Assembly (NCBI GenBank): GCA_003327425.1
Contig: QOQW01000004.1
Coordinates: 124,001-188,000 of the forward strand
Direction of reading: 5' to 3'
Source: Candidatus Ozemibacter sibiricus
GTDB lineage: Bacteria > Muiribacteriota > Ozemobacteria > Ozemobacterales > Ozemobacteraceae
Length of the DNA: 64,000 nucleotides
Shown: positions 22,466-30,982 of the stretch, piece by piece
Position numbering within the stretch: position 1 is the first letter of the stretch
Layout: each line of letters opens with the position of its first letter
Notes under the pieces: model-generated
Seen by the model: only the letters and a program-made list of their open reading frames with translations
The model's database searches: none
What the model was told of the DNA's origin: nothing
Translations under genes and position numbers: made by a program

Positions 22466-24820
22466 TCAGATCGAGAATTTCGTGATATCGAAGTCGTCGT
22501 TGGAACCGGAACCTTTTTTATCCTTGCCCCCGCCCTTGTCTTTGCTGGGGCCAGCCCCTTTCTTGGGGGGAAGGTCGGGCTCGTCGAGGTTGAGGATGCC
22601 GTCAAGGTTGAGCGGATCATCGGCCGGCGGCGGGGCAGGGGCTTTGGGCGCGGCGGGCTTCGCCCCCGCCGGAGGTTTGCTCCCGCTCGGTGGCTTCGTG
22701 CCGGGGAACAGGTCGAGCACGCCCAGGTCGAGGGAAAGTTCACCGAGCTCGTCGAGCTGGTCCTTGCCTTCTTTGGCCGCCCCTCCTGGACCGCCAGCCG
22801 GCGGTTTCCCAGCTGGGGGCTTGGGCGCAGGCTTGCCCCCCGCTCCTGGTTTGCCCCCCGCGCCATCGTCGGCGAACAGAGAGGCGAACAGATCGTCAGC
22901 GACCGGCTTCTTGGGGGCCGCTTTGCTGCCGGCCGGCGGGGTCGAGGCCGAGCGCAGCGGGGGCAGCGGGGTTTCTTCATCCGTATCCCCTCCGCTGGAG
23001 GGCTTCAGCGGCGGCAGCGGGGTATCATCTCCTGCCGGGAAGCCTTCCAGCTTCTTGCGGGCCGGAGCGGCGGGAGCGGCCGGTTTGGGTGGAGCCTTGG
23101 GTTTCAGAGGAGGCAGAAGGGCTTCATCGAGATCGAGGACACCCGGTCCAGGAATGAGGATGTCTTCTTCGGGGGGAGGGGGGGCTGCCGGCTTGGCTGG
23201 GGCTTTGGGCTTCAGCGGCGGCAGCAGAGGTTCTTCTTCGGAAGGAGGGGCAGCCGGCTTGAGCGGCGGCAGCAGGTCTTCGTCGAGCGGCGGGGCCGGC
23301 GGCAATTTCGCTTTGGCGGCGGGAGGAGTGCCCGCGGCAGGCCCAGAAGCCTTGGCGCCATCGGGGCGAGCGGGGGCGGAGGGAGGCCCACCAGCCGAAG
23401 GAGCGGGAGTGCCGGAAGGGGTCGGCGGCCGCCCTGGTGCCGCCGGAGCGGCAGGTGAGGCCGGAGATGCCGGCGACGCAGCGGGCGGTTTGACCGGCGC
23501 CGCAGGGGGAGGTGCCGCTTTGGGGGCAAGCGGCGGGAGAGGCGTCTCGTCAAGCCCCAGATCGAGTCCTCCGAACAGGGAATCAAGGGCATCTCCGGCG
23601 GCCGCCGGCTTGGAAGCCGCAGGCGTGCTGCCGGGGGCAGGAGCGGCGGGAGCCGCCGCTGGCTTTTCTTCCACCAGGTCAGCCAGAGGGGGCAGAGCCC
23701 CCTCGCCGGCAGCGCCGGCACCCGGCGCGGGAGCGCGCGGCAAGTCGGCCGGCCGGGCGGGAGGCTCCGGCACCGAGCTGGCAGGCGGCGGTGAGGGGGG
23801 AATCGGAGCGGGAGAGGCTGGAGCGGGAGATTCCGGTCCCGGCGGCACCGGGGCGGCCGGAGGCGGGACAGGCGCCGGAGGCGGGGGCGGCGTTGGAGCG
23901 GGCGCGGAAACCGGAGCGGGAGCTGGCTTCGAATGGGCCCCAGGCGCCGCGACCGGTTTAGGCATGACGGGAACGGGACGGGGCGGCGGCGCCGGAGCAG
24001 CCGGAGCTTTCGGGACCGGCTTCGACTCGGCCGACGGCCCCGGCCGGACTGGACTGACCGGCGAGGGAGCACCCGCCGGCGGGGTCACCGGCGGCATCGC
24101 GCCGGCAGAGGGAGGCGGAGCCCCCGGTTTCATCGGCGCGGTCGACCCCGCCGGAGTGGCAGGTGAGCCGGTGGCAGGCTGATCCAGAGACGGCAGGCCT
24201 TCTTTGGGGCTTCCCTGGTCAGGGGGCGCAACGGGCTTGAGAGGAACCGGAGCCGCCGGCCCCTTCCCGGGCTCGAGGCGCGGCAGGGGCCGGGATTCGG
24301 GCGGTTTGCCCTTGAGACCGATCAGCGCCGGGGCCAGCGGTTTCCCCACCCCGGGCCGGGGAGGCTCCGGTTTTTTGGGGAAGGGACGGACCGCCGCTCC
24401 CGCCACGACGGCCGCCTTGCCCGCGACTTCGCCGCCGGCCAGAGGTTTGCCGCAACATGGACAGAACCGGATGATGGCATCGCATTCGGGGCAGTGCACG
24501 CCTTCGCCGGCGATCACCGCTCCGCCCGCAGGCTTTCCCACCGCCTTCGGTTCCCAGGAGCCGAGTTCGTTGCGAACCCAGTTGGCGAGCTCGAACCGCA
24601 CATCCTTGACCCCGCGGATGGCCCGCAGGCTGCTCTCGAGGAATTTCAGCTCCACGGCCACTTCTTCGGGCGTTTTCTCGAGCCCGATGAAGGCGAGATC
24701 TCCGGTAATGCTGACCTGGCCGCCCGTCACCTGGAATTTCAGCTTGACGAGATCGACCCGCCGGCTGGAAAGTTCCTTCCTGACACCAGCGCTGATCTCC
24801 AGATCGGTGGGTTCCCTCAA
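22466..24820 (-). CDS. BON-like domain, zinc ribbon and long proline-rich repeat scaffold
   Basis: A 784-residue protein. I choose TTG at 24820: GGAGG stands seven bases upstream and the first domain begins right after it. Residues about 1-85 look like a BON domain (VSITGDLAFIGLEKTPEEVAVEL, then AIRGVKDVRFEL). A zinc ribbon follows (CPECDAIIRFCPCCGKPL, about 107-125). The rest is low-complexity Pro/Ala/Gly/Lys sequence with at least six copies of an acidic-x-LPPLK/R/A motif (DLLPPLKP, PLLPPLKP, ALLPPLKP, PLPPLKP, PLPPLRS, PLPPLAP) between coding positions 22940 and 23560, plus several LDxLFxxL-like acidic clusters. The C-terminus is DDFDITKFSI. It has no signal peptide. It is likely a multivalent scaffold; partners unknown. 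Confidence 0.72.
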   Translation of the reverse strand: MREPTDLEISAGVRKELSSRRVDLVKLKFQVTGGQVSITGDLAFIGLEKTPEEVAVELKFLESSLRAIRGVKDVRFELANWVRNELGSWEPKAVGKPAGGAVIAGEGVHCPECDAIIRFCPCCGKPLAGGEVAGKAAVVAGAAVRPFPKKPEPPRPGVGKPLAPALIGLKGKPPESRPLPRLEPGKGPAAPVPLKPVAPPDQGSPKEGLPSLDQPATGSPATPAGSTAPMKPGAPPPSAGAMPPVTPPAGAPSPVSPVRPGPSAESKPVPKAPAAPAPPPRPVPVMPKPVAAPGAHSKPAPAPVSAPAPTPPPPPAPVPPPAAPVPPGPESPAPASPAPIPPSPPPASSVPEPPARPADLPRAPAPGAGAAGEGALPPLADLVEEKPAAAPAAPAPGSTPAASKPAAAGDALDSLFGGLDLGLDETPLPPLAPKAAPPPAAPVKPPAASPASPASPAAPAAPGRPPTPSGTPAPSAGGPPSAPARPDGAKASGPAAGTPPAAKAKLPPAPPLDEDLLPPLKPAAPPSEEEPLLPPLKPKAPAKPAAPPPPEEDILIPGPGVLDLDEALLPPLKPKAPPKPAAPAAPARKKLEGFPAGDDTPLPPLKPSSGGDTDEETPLPPLRSASTPPAGSKAAPKKPVADDLFASLFADDGAGGKPGAGGKPAPKPPAGKPPAGGPGGAAKEGKDQLDELGELSLDLGVLDLFPGTKPPSGSKPPAGAKPAAPKAPAPPPADDPLNLDGILNLDEPDLPPKKGAGPSKDKGGGKDKKGSGSNDDFDITKFSI

Positions 24821-24948
24821 GCGTTCACCTCCGAAGCGGCGGAAAAGCGCACCGGACGCGCTCTTCCTTTCCTTGTTCTCCCTCCGGTCGAACCGAAGAG
24901 AATAAGACTCATTCCAGCTTTCGGCATGTCGGGGAACTTCTCTTAGGC

Positions 24949-24979
24949 AGTATATCACGCCGCGCAGGAAGGACGCCAA
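24949..24979 (-). promoter_or_regulatory. Possible promoter of the proline-rich scaffold gene
   Basis: On the minus strand TTGGCG (24979-24974), 19-base spacer and TATACT (24954-24949) preceded by TGA, giving an extended -10. The leader would be about 120 bases. Confidence 0.4.
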
Positions 24980-25155
24980 AATCGGCGGCGACAGCGGCGC
25001 GGCACGGCCTCAACCGGTTTCCCGCACGAACCTCGCGGCGATGGATCCTGGTTTGCTTTGCCCGGTAGGCGCCGGCCCGCCGCGCCCGGCCCGTGCCCTT
25101 GGCGGCACAGGCGGTTGCGGGTTCTCTGGGGGGCCTTCCCGGAGACCCTGCGTGC
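24980..25155. other. Non-coding stretch, nothing clear
   Basis: The gap between genes is 24821-25155. Its left part holds the leader and promoter above. The right part (24980-25155) is GC-rich and I see no gene, repeat or convincing terminator in it. Confidence 0.5.
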
Positions 25156-25575
25156 TCAACCAGCCTGGCCGGAACCCCGGCTGGCCTCCTCGTCATGCGG
25201 AATGGCTGGCGGCAGGAACAGGTAGCGCCGACCGCCCAGCAGGATGGCGAACGCCACCACGCTCAAGAAGATGTCATACACCGACAGGTCGGGTTTGAGC
25301 GTCTTGCGGGCCACCACGAAGGCCAGCAGCTCGAGCACCGATTGCAATTCATGGGTCACCAGCGTCCGGATCAGTTCGAGCGCGATGACCGCCAGCAACA
25401 CCCGATAGATCAGTTCATAGATCGTTTCGGTCTGCCCCCAGTCGGCCGACAAAAAGTTCCAGGCGGAATGCAAGGTGAAGACCACCACTCCCAGGAAAAT
25501 GCAGACGGCCAGCAACCGTTCGAACCACTCGGTGCCTCGCTGCAAAAGCCGGGAAACCAGATCCAGATGGGCCAT
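25156..25575 (-). CDS. PsiE-like membrane protein
   Basis: A 139-residue protein with four membrane helices (about residues 20-40, 55-72, 80-92 and 102-120). The order, length and the region YRVLLAVIALELIRTLVTHE fit the phosphate-starvation-inducible PsiE family, whose function is unknown. It starts 33 bases after miaA on the same strand and looks like the last gene of the tsa-mutL-miaA operon. No phosphate-box is visible. Confidence 0.7.
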   Translation of the reverse strand: MAHLDLVSRLLQRGTEWFERLLAVCIFLGVVVFTLHSAWNFLSADWGQTETIYELIYRVLLAVIALELIRTLVTHELQSVLELLAFVVARKTLKPDLSVYDIFLSVVAFAILLGGRRYLFLPPAIPHDEEASRGSGQAG

Positions 25576-25608
25576 GCCGGTACTATACCCCAGGCGGGGT
25601 CGATTCGC

Positions 25609-26538
25609 CTACCGGTACGCGGCGAGAAAGCTCGCCACTTCTTCTCGCAGCCGCGCCAGCAGCCCCGGATCGGAGAAATCCCGCAGGGGCGCTCCCGGGC
25701 GTTTGCGGAACCAGGTTTCCTGCCGCTTGGCATACTGCCGGGAATGGACGATGATCTCCCGTTTCACGGCGTCTTCCCCGACCTGACCGGCCATGTACGG
25801 CCGCCACTCGGCGTAGCCGATGGTCTGCAAGCCGGGAGCATCGGGCGGATAGGTCGCGAACAACCACTCGGCTTCAGCTCGCAAGCCGGCCGCGCACATG
25901 GCTTCGGTGCGGGCGCGGATCCGTTCCCAGAGATCGTGCCGGGGGCGCGACCCGACGATGACCAGCAGATCGGCCTCGAGGCCGCCGACCCGCCGCCGGG
26001 ATTCGGCCAGCGGTCGCCCCGTCGCTTCGACGATCTCCAGCGCCCGCACCACCCGACGGGGATTGGCCAGATCGACCTGGCTGGCCGCGTCGGGATCGCG
26101 GCGTCGCAGCTCGGCCACGAGGGCTGGCAGACCTTGGGTCGCCAGCAGGTCGTTCCAGCGAGAGGGGCCGCTGGCCGGGGCCGGCAGCTCGGGCAGCCCG
26201 TGCACCAGCGCCTCGAAGTAGAAGCCCGTGCCGCCGACCACCAAAGGAATCCGTCCCGCTCGCCACAGCCCTTCGAGGCAGGCCCGGGCCGCTCGCCGGT
26301 AGTCGCCGGCGCTGAACGGCTGGTCGGGCTCGACCAGATCGAGCAGATGGTGGGGCACGCGGGCCCGTTCGGCGGGGGTAGGCTTGGCGGTGCCGATCTC
26401 CATGCCGCGATAGATCTGGCGAGAATCGCAGTTGACGATCTCGAGACCGAGAGCGGCAGCCAGCTCGAGGGCGAGGCTGCTCTTGCCGCTGGCGGTGGGC
26501 CCCAGCAAAGCGATCAAAGGCGGGCGGGCGGACGTCAT
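25609..26538 (-). CDS. miaA: tRNA dimethylallyltransferase
   Basis: A 309-residue enzyme that adds a dimethylallyl group to A37 of tRNAs reading UNN codons. The P-loop GPTASGKS is at about residues 13-20; NCDSRQIYRGMEIGTAKPT, PHHLLD, FSAGDYRRAA and VVGGTGFYFEAL follow in order. The C-terminal SRQYAKRQETWFRK binds tRNA. The ATG at 26538 starts the conserved part; no strong ribosome-binding site is seen, consistent with coupling to mutL whose stop is 28 bases upstream. It joins two other tRNA position-37 modification genes (tsaB, tsaD) in the same operon. Confidence 0.95.
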   Translation of the reverse strand: MTSARPPLIALLGPTASGKSSLALELAAALGLEIVNCDSRQIYRGMEIGTAKPTPAERARVPHHLLDLVEPDQPFSAGDYRRAARACLEGLWRAGRIPLVVGGTGFYFEALVHGLPELPAPASGPSRWNDLLATQGLPALVAELRRRDPDAASQVDLANPRRVVRALEIVEATGRPLAESRRRVGGLEADLLVIVGSRPRHDLWERIRARTEAMCAAGLRAEAEWLFATYPPDAPGLQTIGYAEWRPYMAGQVGEDAVKREIIVHSRQYAKRQETWFRKRPGAPLRDFSDPGLLARLREEVASFLAAYR

Positions 26539-26566
26539 CAGGCGTTCGCGGCCAGGGGCCAGGCCA

Positions 26567-28555
26567 TCAGCAACGCAAAAAGCCGTGCTCGATCTGCCGA
26601 CGCGACAGGCGCAGCACGACCGGCCGCCCATGCGGGCAGGTGAACGGGTTGTCGGTCTTGAGCAGCTGGTCGAGCAGCGACCGCATCTCCGGCTCCTTGA
26701 GCGGATCGCCGGCCTTGACCGCCGCCTTGCAGGCCATCGTCTTCAGCAGGTCGATCTTGATCTCCGCCAGCGAGCGGTTTTCCATGCCGCCGAGCACCTG
26801 CCCCAGGATCTCCTGGATGACCCCATCGTGGGCGGCCCGGTCGCCCAGGATCGGCACCGCCGTGGCATAGAACTGGCCATCCTCCTCCTGCTGGATGCCG
26901 AATCCCAGGGCGGCCAGTTCCGCCCCTCGCTCCTTCAGCGTCAGGCGTTCGGAGGGCAGCAGCTTGAGGGGAATGGGGAACAGGAGCGGTTGCGACGTGA
27001 CCGGCGCCTCGCGGTAGGCCCGCACGTAGGTATCGAACAGAATGCGTTCATGGGCGGCATGCTGGTCGATGACGAACATGCCGTCCTGGTCTTCCCCGAG
27101 CAGGTAGGCGTTCATCATCTGCGCCAGGAGACGCGGCGCGGTCAGCGTCACCACCCGTTCGAAGGGCGAGGCCGACGGCACCGAGGCGGGGCCGTGGTGC
27201 TCGGCATCCTTGAGATCGTAGAGCTTGCCACCGCCCGCCATCGTGATCGGCGCGCCGAACTCGGGAAACAGCGTAGGCCCCGCCGGCGCCGGGCGAGAGG
27301 CGAAGTCGCGGCTGCGGCCGCCCGCCGCTCCCGGGGGTGGCGGAGGCGGGGGAAAGGCCCCGTCGATCGGGGCCGGGGCCTCGTCTTCTGGCGGATCTTC
27401 GCCGGGCTCGAGCCCGGCGCCAGTCGCCGGGCTCCACCCCTGGCCGGCCATCGCTCGACCGGATGGACCGGCCGCCCCGGCCGCGGTCACCGCGGGTTCG
27501 GCACCCGGAGTCGGGGCGGCCGCGGGGGCCGGGGCCCCGGTGGCCAGCCGCAAGCCCGACAGGCTGCTTTGGATGGTCTCCCAGACGAGGGCGAAGACCC
27601 AGCGTTCGTCCCGGAACCGGACTTCCGTTTTCTGGGGATGGACGTTGACGTCGACGGCGTCGGGCGGCAGGCGCAGGTCGAAGATGAGCACCGGATACCG
27701 TCCGCGCGGGAAGAAGGCGGCGATGGCCTTGCTGATCGCCTGCGAGATCAGCTTCGATCGCACGTAGCGCCGATTGATCAGGGTCGTCATGTAGCGAGGC
27801 GAGGGCCGGGCATCGTTGGGCTTGCTGATGAACCCCCGCACCGAAGCGCCCGTGCCGGCCAGCATGCCGGGCTCCTGCAAAGGCACCAGCCCACGAGCCA
27901 CCTCGGGGCCATAGACGGCGAGCACCGCATCGAGCAGTTGCCCCGAGCCGGTGGTGTGCGCCAGCGGGATGTTGTTCTTGGTAAAGCGGAAGGCGACCTC
28001 CGGGTAGGCCATCATGTAGTGGCAGACGATGTCGGAGATCTGAGCCATCTCGCTCTGCACCGACTTGAGGAACTTGCGGCGCGCCGGCACGTTGTAGAAG
28101 AGGTTCTTGACCTGCAGGCGAGTGCCGCGCGGAAACGGGGCCGGCTCGACCTGCAGGATGCGCCCGCCCTCGACCTGCACGCGGGTGCCGGCCGGGGCGG
28201 TCTCGTGCCGGGTGATCAGCGAAACCCGGGAAACCGCCGCGATGGTGGCCAGCGCTTCCCCGCGAAACCCCAGCGTGGTCAGGCGATCGAGGTCTTCCTC
28301 GCTGCCGATCTTGCTGGTGGCATGCGGAGTGAACGCCATCACCGCATCGGCCTGGGTCATGCCGATCCCGTCGTCGGTGATCTCGATCAGCTTCTGCCCG
28401 CCCTCCTTGATCTCGATGTCGATGGTGCGGGCGTTCGCATCGAGGGCGTTCTCGATCAGTTCCTTCACCACCGAGGCAGGGCGTTCGACCACTTCGCCGG
28501 CGGCGATCTTGTTGACGACCTCGGGCGGCAGGACGCGGATGATGCCGGCTTCCAT
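26567..28555 (-). CDS. mutL: DNA mismatch repair protein MutL
   Basis: A 662-residue protein. The N-terminal GHKL ATPase is complete: KIAAGEVVERPASVVKELIENALDA, DDGIGM, TLGFRGEALATIAAVSRV. A Pro/Ala-rich linker spans about residues 340-420. The C-terminal domain has the endonuclease-type motif DQHAAHERILFD (about 497-508), where the last position is Asp instead of the usual Glu of DQHAx2Ex4E, together with ACKAAVKAG and CPHGRP (about 638), the other metal-site motifs. It is thus the nicking type of MutL found in bacteria without MutH, with one conservative change. It starts 7 bases after tsaD. Confidence 0.95.
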   Translation of the reverse strand: MEAGIIRVLPPEVVNKIAAGEVVERPASVVKELIENALDANARTIDIEIKEGGQKLIEITDDGIGMTQADAVMAFTPHATSKIGSEEDLDRLTTLGFRGEALATIAAVSRVSLITRHETAPAGTRVQVEGGRILQVEPAPFPRGTRLQVKNLFYNVPARRKFLKSVQSEMAQISDIVCHYMMAYPEVAFRFTKNNIPLAHTTGSGQLLDAVLAVYGPEVARGLVPLQEPGMLAGTGASVRGFISKPNDARPSPRYMTTLINRRYVRSKLISQAISKAIAAFFPRGRYPVLIFDLRLPPDAVDVNVHPQKTEVRFRDERWVFALVWETIQSSLSGLRLATGAPAPAAAPTPGAEPAVTAAGAAGPSGRAMAGQGWSPATGAGLEPGEDPPEDEAPAPIDGAFPPPPPPPGAAGGRSRDFASRPAPAGPTLFPEFGAPITMAGGGKLYDLKDAEHHGPASVPSASPFERVVTLTAPRLLAQMMNAYLLGEDQDGMFVIDQHAAHERILFDTYVRAYREAPVTSQPLLFPIPLKLLPSERLTLKERGAELAALGFGIQQEEDGQFYATAVPILGDRAAHDGVIQEILGQVLGGMENRSLAEIKIDLLKTMACKAAVKAGDPLKEPEMRSLLDQLLKTDNPFTCPHGRPVVLRLSRRQIEHGFLRC

Positions 28556-28562
28556 GATCACC

Positions 28563-29576
28563 TCACAGCACGGGGAAGGGATCGCCCATCGCCCAATCGG
28601 CGCAGGCATTGGCCCGCCACGGGTCGGGGCCGGACAGAGACGCCGTGTGGAAGCCCTGCGCGGCGACCATGGCCGCGTTGTCGGTGCAGAGCGCGATGGG
28701 CGGAATGAGCAGGTCGATCGCGCGACGGCCGGCCAGCTCATCGAGCCCGGCACGCAGCACGGCATTGGCGGCGACCCCGCCGGCCACCACGGCCCGACGC
28801 ACCCCGGTCTCGACGAGGGCGGCCTCCAGCTTGCCGCACAGGGTGTCGCGCACCGCCGCCTGCAGACTGGCGCAGAGGTCGGGCAGAACCAGGCGGTCGC
28901 CTTCGTCCCGCACCACGTGCAGGACGGCGGTCTTCAGCCCGCTGAAGCTGAACCCGTAGCCGCGGCCGGCCAGCGGCCGGGGCAGGGGGTAGCGAGCCGG
29001 GTCGCCCCCAGCGCCGGTCTTCTGGATGACCGGACCGCCCGGATAGCCGAGACCGAGGTGCCGGGCGATCTTGTCGAGCAGCTCGCCTGGCGCGTCATCG
29101 GCGGTGCGGCCCAGCGTCGTGAACTGGCGCGGCCCCGTCGCCAGCACCAGGGTGGCGTGGCCCCCCGAGACGATCAGGCCGACGTACGGGTAGGCCGGTT
29201 CCTGTTCGCGGGCCAGGAAGGCGGCGGCCAGGTGGGCTTCGAGATGATGGACCGGAATGAACGGCAGCTCGAGCGCCAGGGCCAGCCCCTTGGCGGTCGA
29301 CAGGCCTACCAGCAGGGGGCCCAGCAGCCCCGGCCCGACGGTGCAGGCGATCTGCCCCAGATCGCCCAGGCCCAGACCGGCCGTTCCCAGCGCCTCGCGC
29401 AGTACGGGCAGGATCGCCTCGTAGTGCTTGCGCGCCGCCACTTCCGGCACCACGCCACCGAACCGGCGGTGGACCTCGATCTGCGACGAGATCAGGCTGG
29501 CGCGCACCCGCCATCCGTCTTCGACCAGAGCGATGGAGGTATCGTCGCAGGAAGATTCAATTCCCAGGGTGATCAT
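28563..29576 (-). CDS. tsaD: tRNA t6A synthesis threonylcarbamoyltransferase
   Basis: A 337-residue ASKHA-fold protein that transfers threonylcarbamoyl to A37 of ANN-decoding tRNAs, in complex with TsaB and TsaE. The metal-binding HHLEAH motif is present (about residues 112-117), with GIESSCDDTSIAL at the start, GGHATLVL, GFSFSGLKTAV and AGGVAANAVLR. It overlaps the upstream tsaB by 20 bases. All three t6A genes of the complex are adjacent here. Confidence 0.95.
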   Translation of the reverse strand: MITLGIESSCDDTSIALVEDGWRVRASLISSQIEVHRRFGGVVPEVAARKHYEAILPVLREALGTAGLGLGDLGQIACTVGPGLLGPLLVGLSTAKGLALALELPFIPVHHLEAHLAAAFLAREQEPAYPYVGLIVSGGHATLVLATGPRQFTTLGRTADDAPGELLDKIARHLGLGYPGGPVIQKTGAGGDPARYPLPRPLAGRGYGFSFSGLKTAVLHVVRDEGDRLVLPDLCASLQAAVRDTLCGKLEAALVETGVRRAVVAGGVAANAVLRAGLDELAGRRAIDLLIPPIALCTDNAAMVAAQGFHTASLSGPDPWRANACADWAMGDPFPVL

Positions 29577-30360
29577 GCGTCTGCGCCCATTTCAATTCGG
29601 CCTGGGATGGCACCACGTAGAGCGGCGCCACCCGGAGAAGGGCTTCCCACCCGGTGTGGGCAGGTGCCCCGAGCATCAGTTCATGGAGGACGGCCGGCTC
29701 CGGATCGAGCCGCGCCATCCCTTCGGCCGCGAATCGCAGGCCGAAGGTCGGACGGCCGTCGGGCGCTCCGGCCCGCGGCCCCAGCCGCGGATGCTGGGAA
29801 AGCGTCGCCCCCGCGCCGGTCGGGCCTGTTCCCGCTGGCGCCCCGTCGGACTCGCTCGTTCCCGCCAGAGGGCGGTCGGCGGAGCCAAGGCCGGAGTCGC
29901 CGCTCGACGGCAGCGGCAGGTCGAGGTCGACCAGGAACGCCTGGCCGAGGAAGGCCGGCGCCAGCAGCCGCACCGGCCCGCGCACGCCGCGCGCCTCCAG
30001 GGTGCGCGCGCCCCAGGTGAAGAGATCGATGCCGACCACCGGCAGCTCGCGCACCAGCGCCAGGGCTCGCACGAAGGACAACGCCACCCGCAACCCGGTC
30101 AGACTGCCCGGACCGGTGCAGACGCCCAGGCGATCGCCAGCCGCGAGCCGGAAACCGCCCCCCGCCGGGGCCTTGGCCCCCGCGGCCGGTTCGGCGAGCG
30201 CGCCCCAGGCGGCCAGGGCGGCTTGCATCTCAGCCACCATGGCCGGCAGGCGAGCCGCCAGGTTCATCTGGGTCGACCAGGTGAACGGCTGATGGTGCGA
30301 GGCATCGCCGGCCTGACCGAAGGCCAGCGGCGAAGACGCATCGAGGAAGAAGTAGCGCAT
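29557..30360 (-). CDS. tsaB: tRNA t6A complex dimerisation protein TsaB
   Basis: A 267-residue ASKHA-fold protein that binds TsaD. GVCTGPGSLTGLRVAL (about residues 80-95) is the family signature. Residues about 150-205 are an insertion rich in Ser, Gly, Pro and Thr that is not typical and is probably disordered, making it longer than the usual 220-230 residues. The ATG at 30360 directly abuts the stop of tsaE, and its 3' end overlaps tsaD. Confidence 0.9.
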   Translation of the reverse strand: MRYFFLDASSPLAFGQAGDASHHQPFTWSTQMNLAARLPAMVAEMQAALAAWGALAEPAAGAKAPAGGGFRLAAGDRLGVCTGPGSLTGLRVALSFVRALALVRELPVVGIDLFTWGARTLEARGVRGPVRLLAPAFLGQAFLVDLDLPLPSSGDSGLGSADRPLAGTSESDGAPAGTGPTGAGATLSQHPRLGPRAGAPDGRPTFGLRFAAEGMARLDPEPAVLHELMLGAPAHTGWEALLRVAPLYVVPSQAELKWAQTHDHPGN

Positions 30361-30933
30361 TCAGACCCCCTTCGGCCGCCAGGCCCAGGTGATGACCCGT
30401 CCCTCGCCGTCACCGGCATAGGCCAGAGAGACGTGCAGATGCGGCAGCGCGGCCAGCGACGGGACCCGTTCGGGCCATTCGATCAGGCAGGGCAGACCGG
30501 CATCGAGGATGTCGAACAACCCGATGTCGTGCAACTCTTCGAGGCTGCCGATGCGGTAGAGATCGAGATGGAACAGCGACCGGTCGCCTTCGGCATAGTG
30601 GTTCAGCAAGGTGAAAGTGGGACTGTAGACCGGTCGTTGCAAGCCGAGCCCGGCCGCGAACCCCTTGACCCAGAGGGTCTTGCCGGCCCCAAGCGGCCCT
30701 TCCAGCAGGACCAGGGCTCGCGCGAAGCGCGGCGCCAGCGCGCGCGCGTGCGCCAGGGTCTCTTCCGGCGAACCGCTCTGGCAGACCCCGCTATCGGCGA
30801 ATGTAACGGCCTCCCCCGCGGCCAGCGCCCCAGCCTGGCCGCGGCCGTCCCGTCCGACGGGGCCGGCCGCGCTCTCGGCCCCCTGGCCTTCCTGCGGCAC
30901 CCAACCCGGGCGCCGCTCATCGGTCATACTCAT
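30361..30933 (-). CDS. tsaE: tRNA t6A ATPase TsaE
   Basis: A 190-residue ATPase of the t6A complex. The P-loop EGPLGAGKTLWVKGFAAGLG (about residues 75-95), SPTFTLLNHYAEG, HLDLYRIGSLEEL and LIEWPERV are all present. AAGGGGG precedes the ATG at 30933. The first 45 residues are a charged, Gly-rich extension absent from most TsaE proteins. The stop codon is immediately followed by the tsaB start. Confidence 0.93.
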   Translation of the reverse strand: MSMTDERRPGWVPQEGQGAESAAGPVGRDGRGQAGALAAGEAVTFADSGVCQSGSPEETLAHARALAPRFARALVLLEGPLGAGKTLWVKGFAAGLGLQRPVYSPTFTLLNHYAEGDRSLFHLDLYRIGSLEELHDIGLFDILDAGLPCLIEWPERVPSLAALPHLHVSLAYAGDGEGRVITWAWRPKGV

Positions 30934-30982
30934 CGGATTCCCCCTTCCTGGTTCGGCCTCGCCTCGGCCAGTCCCCGCCGCG

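Noticed and set aside
21243-24182. A 979-residue Gly/Ser-rich plus-strand open frame
   Set aside because: It is the mirror of the Pro/Ala-rich gene and the TPR gene on the minus strand; it has no ribosome-binding site and its composition is explained by the high GC content.
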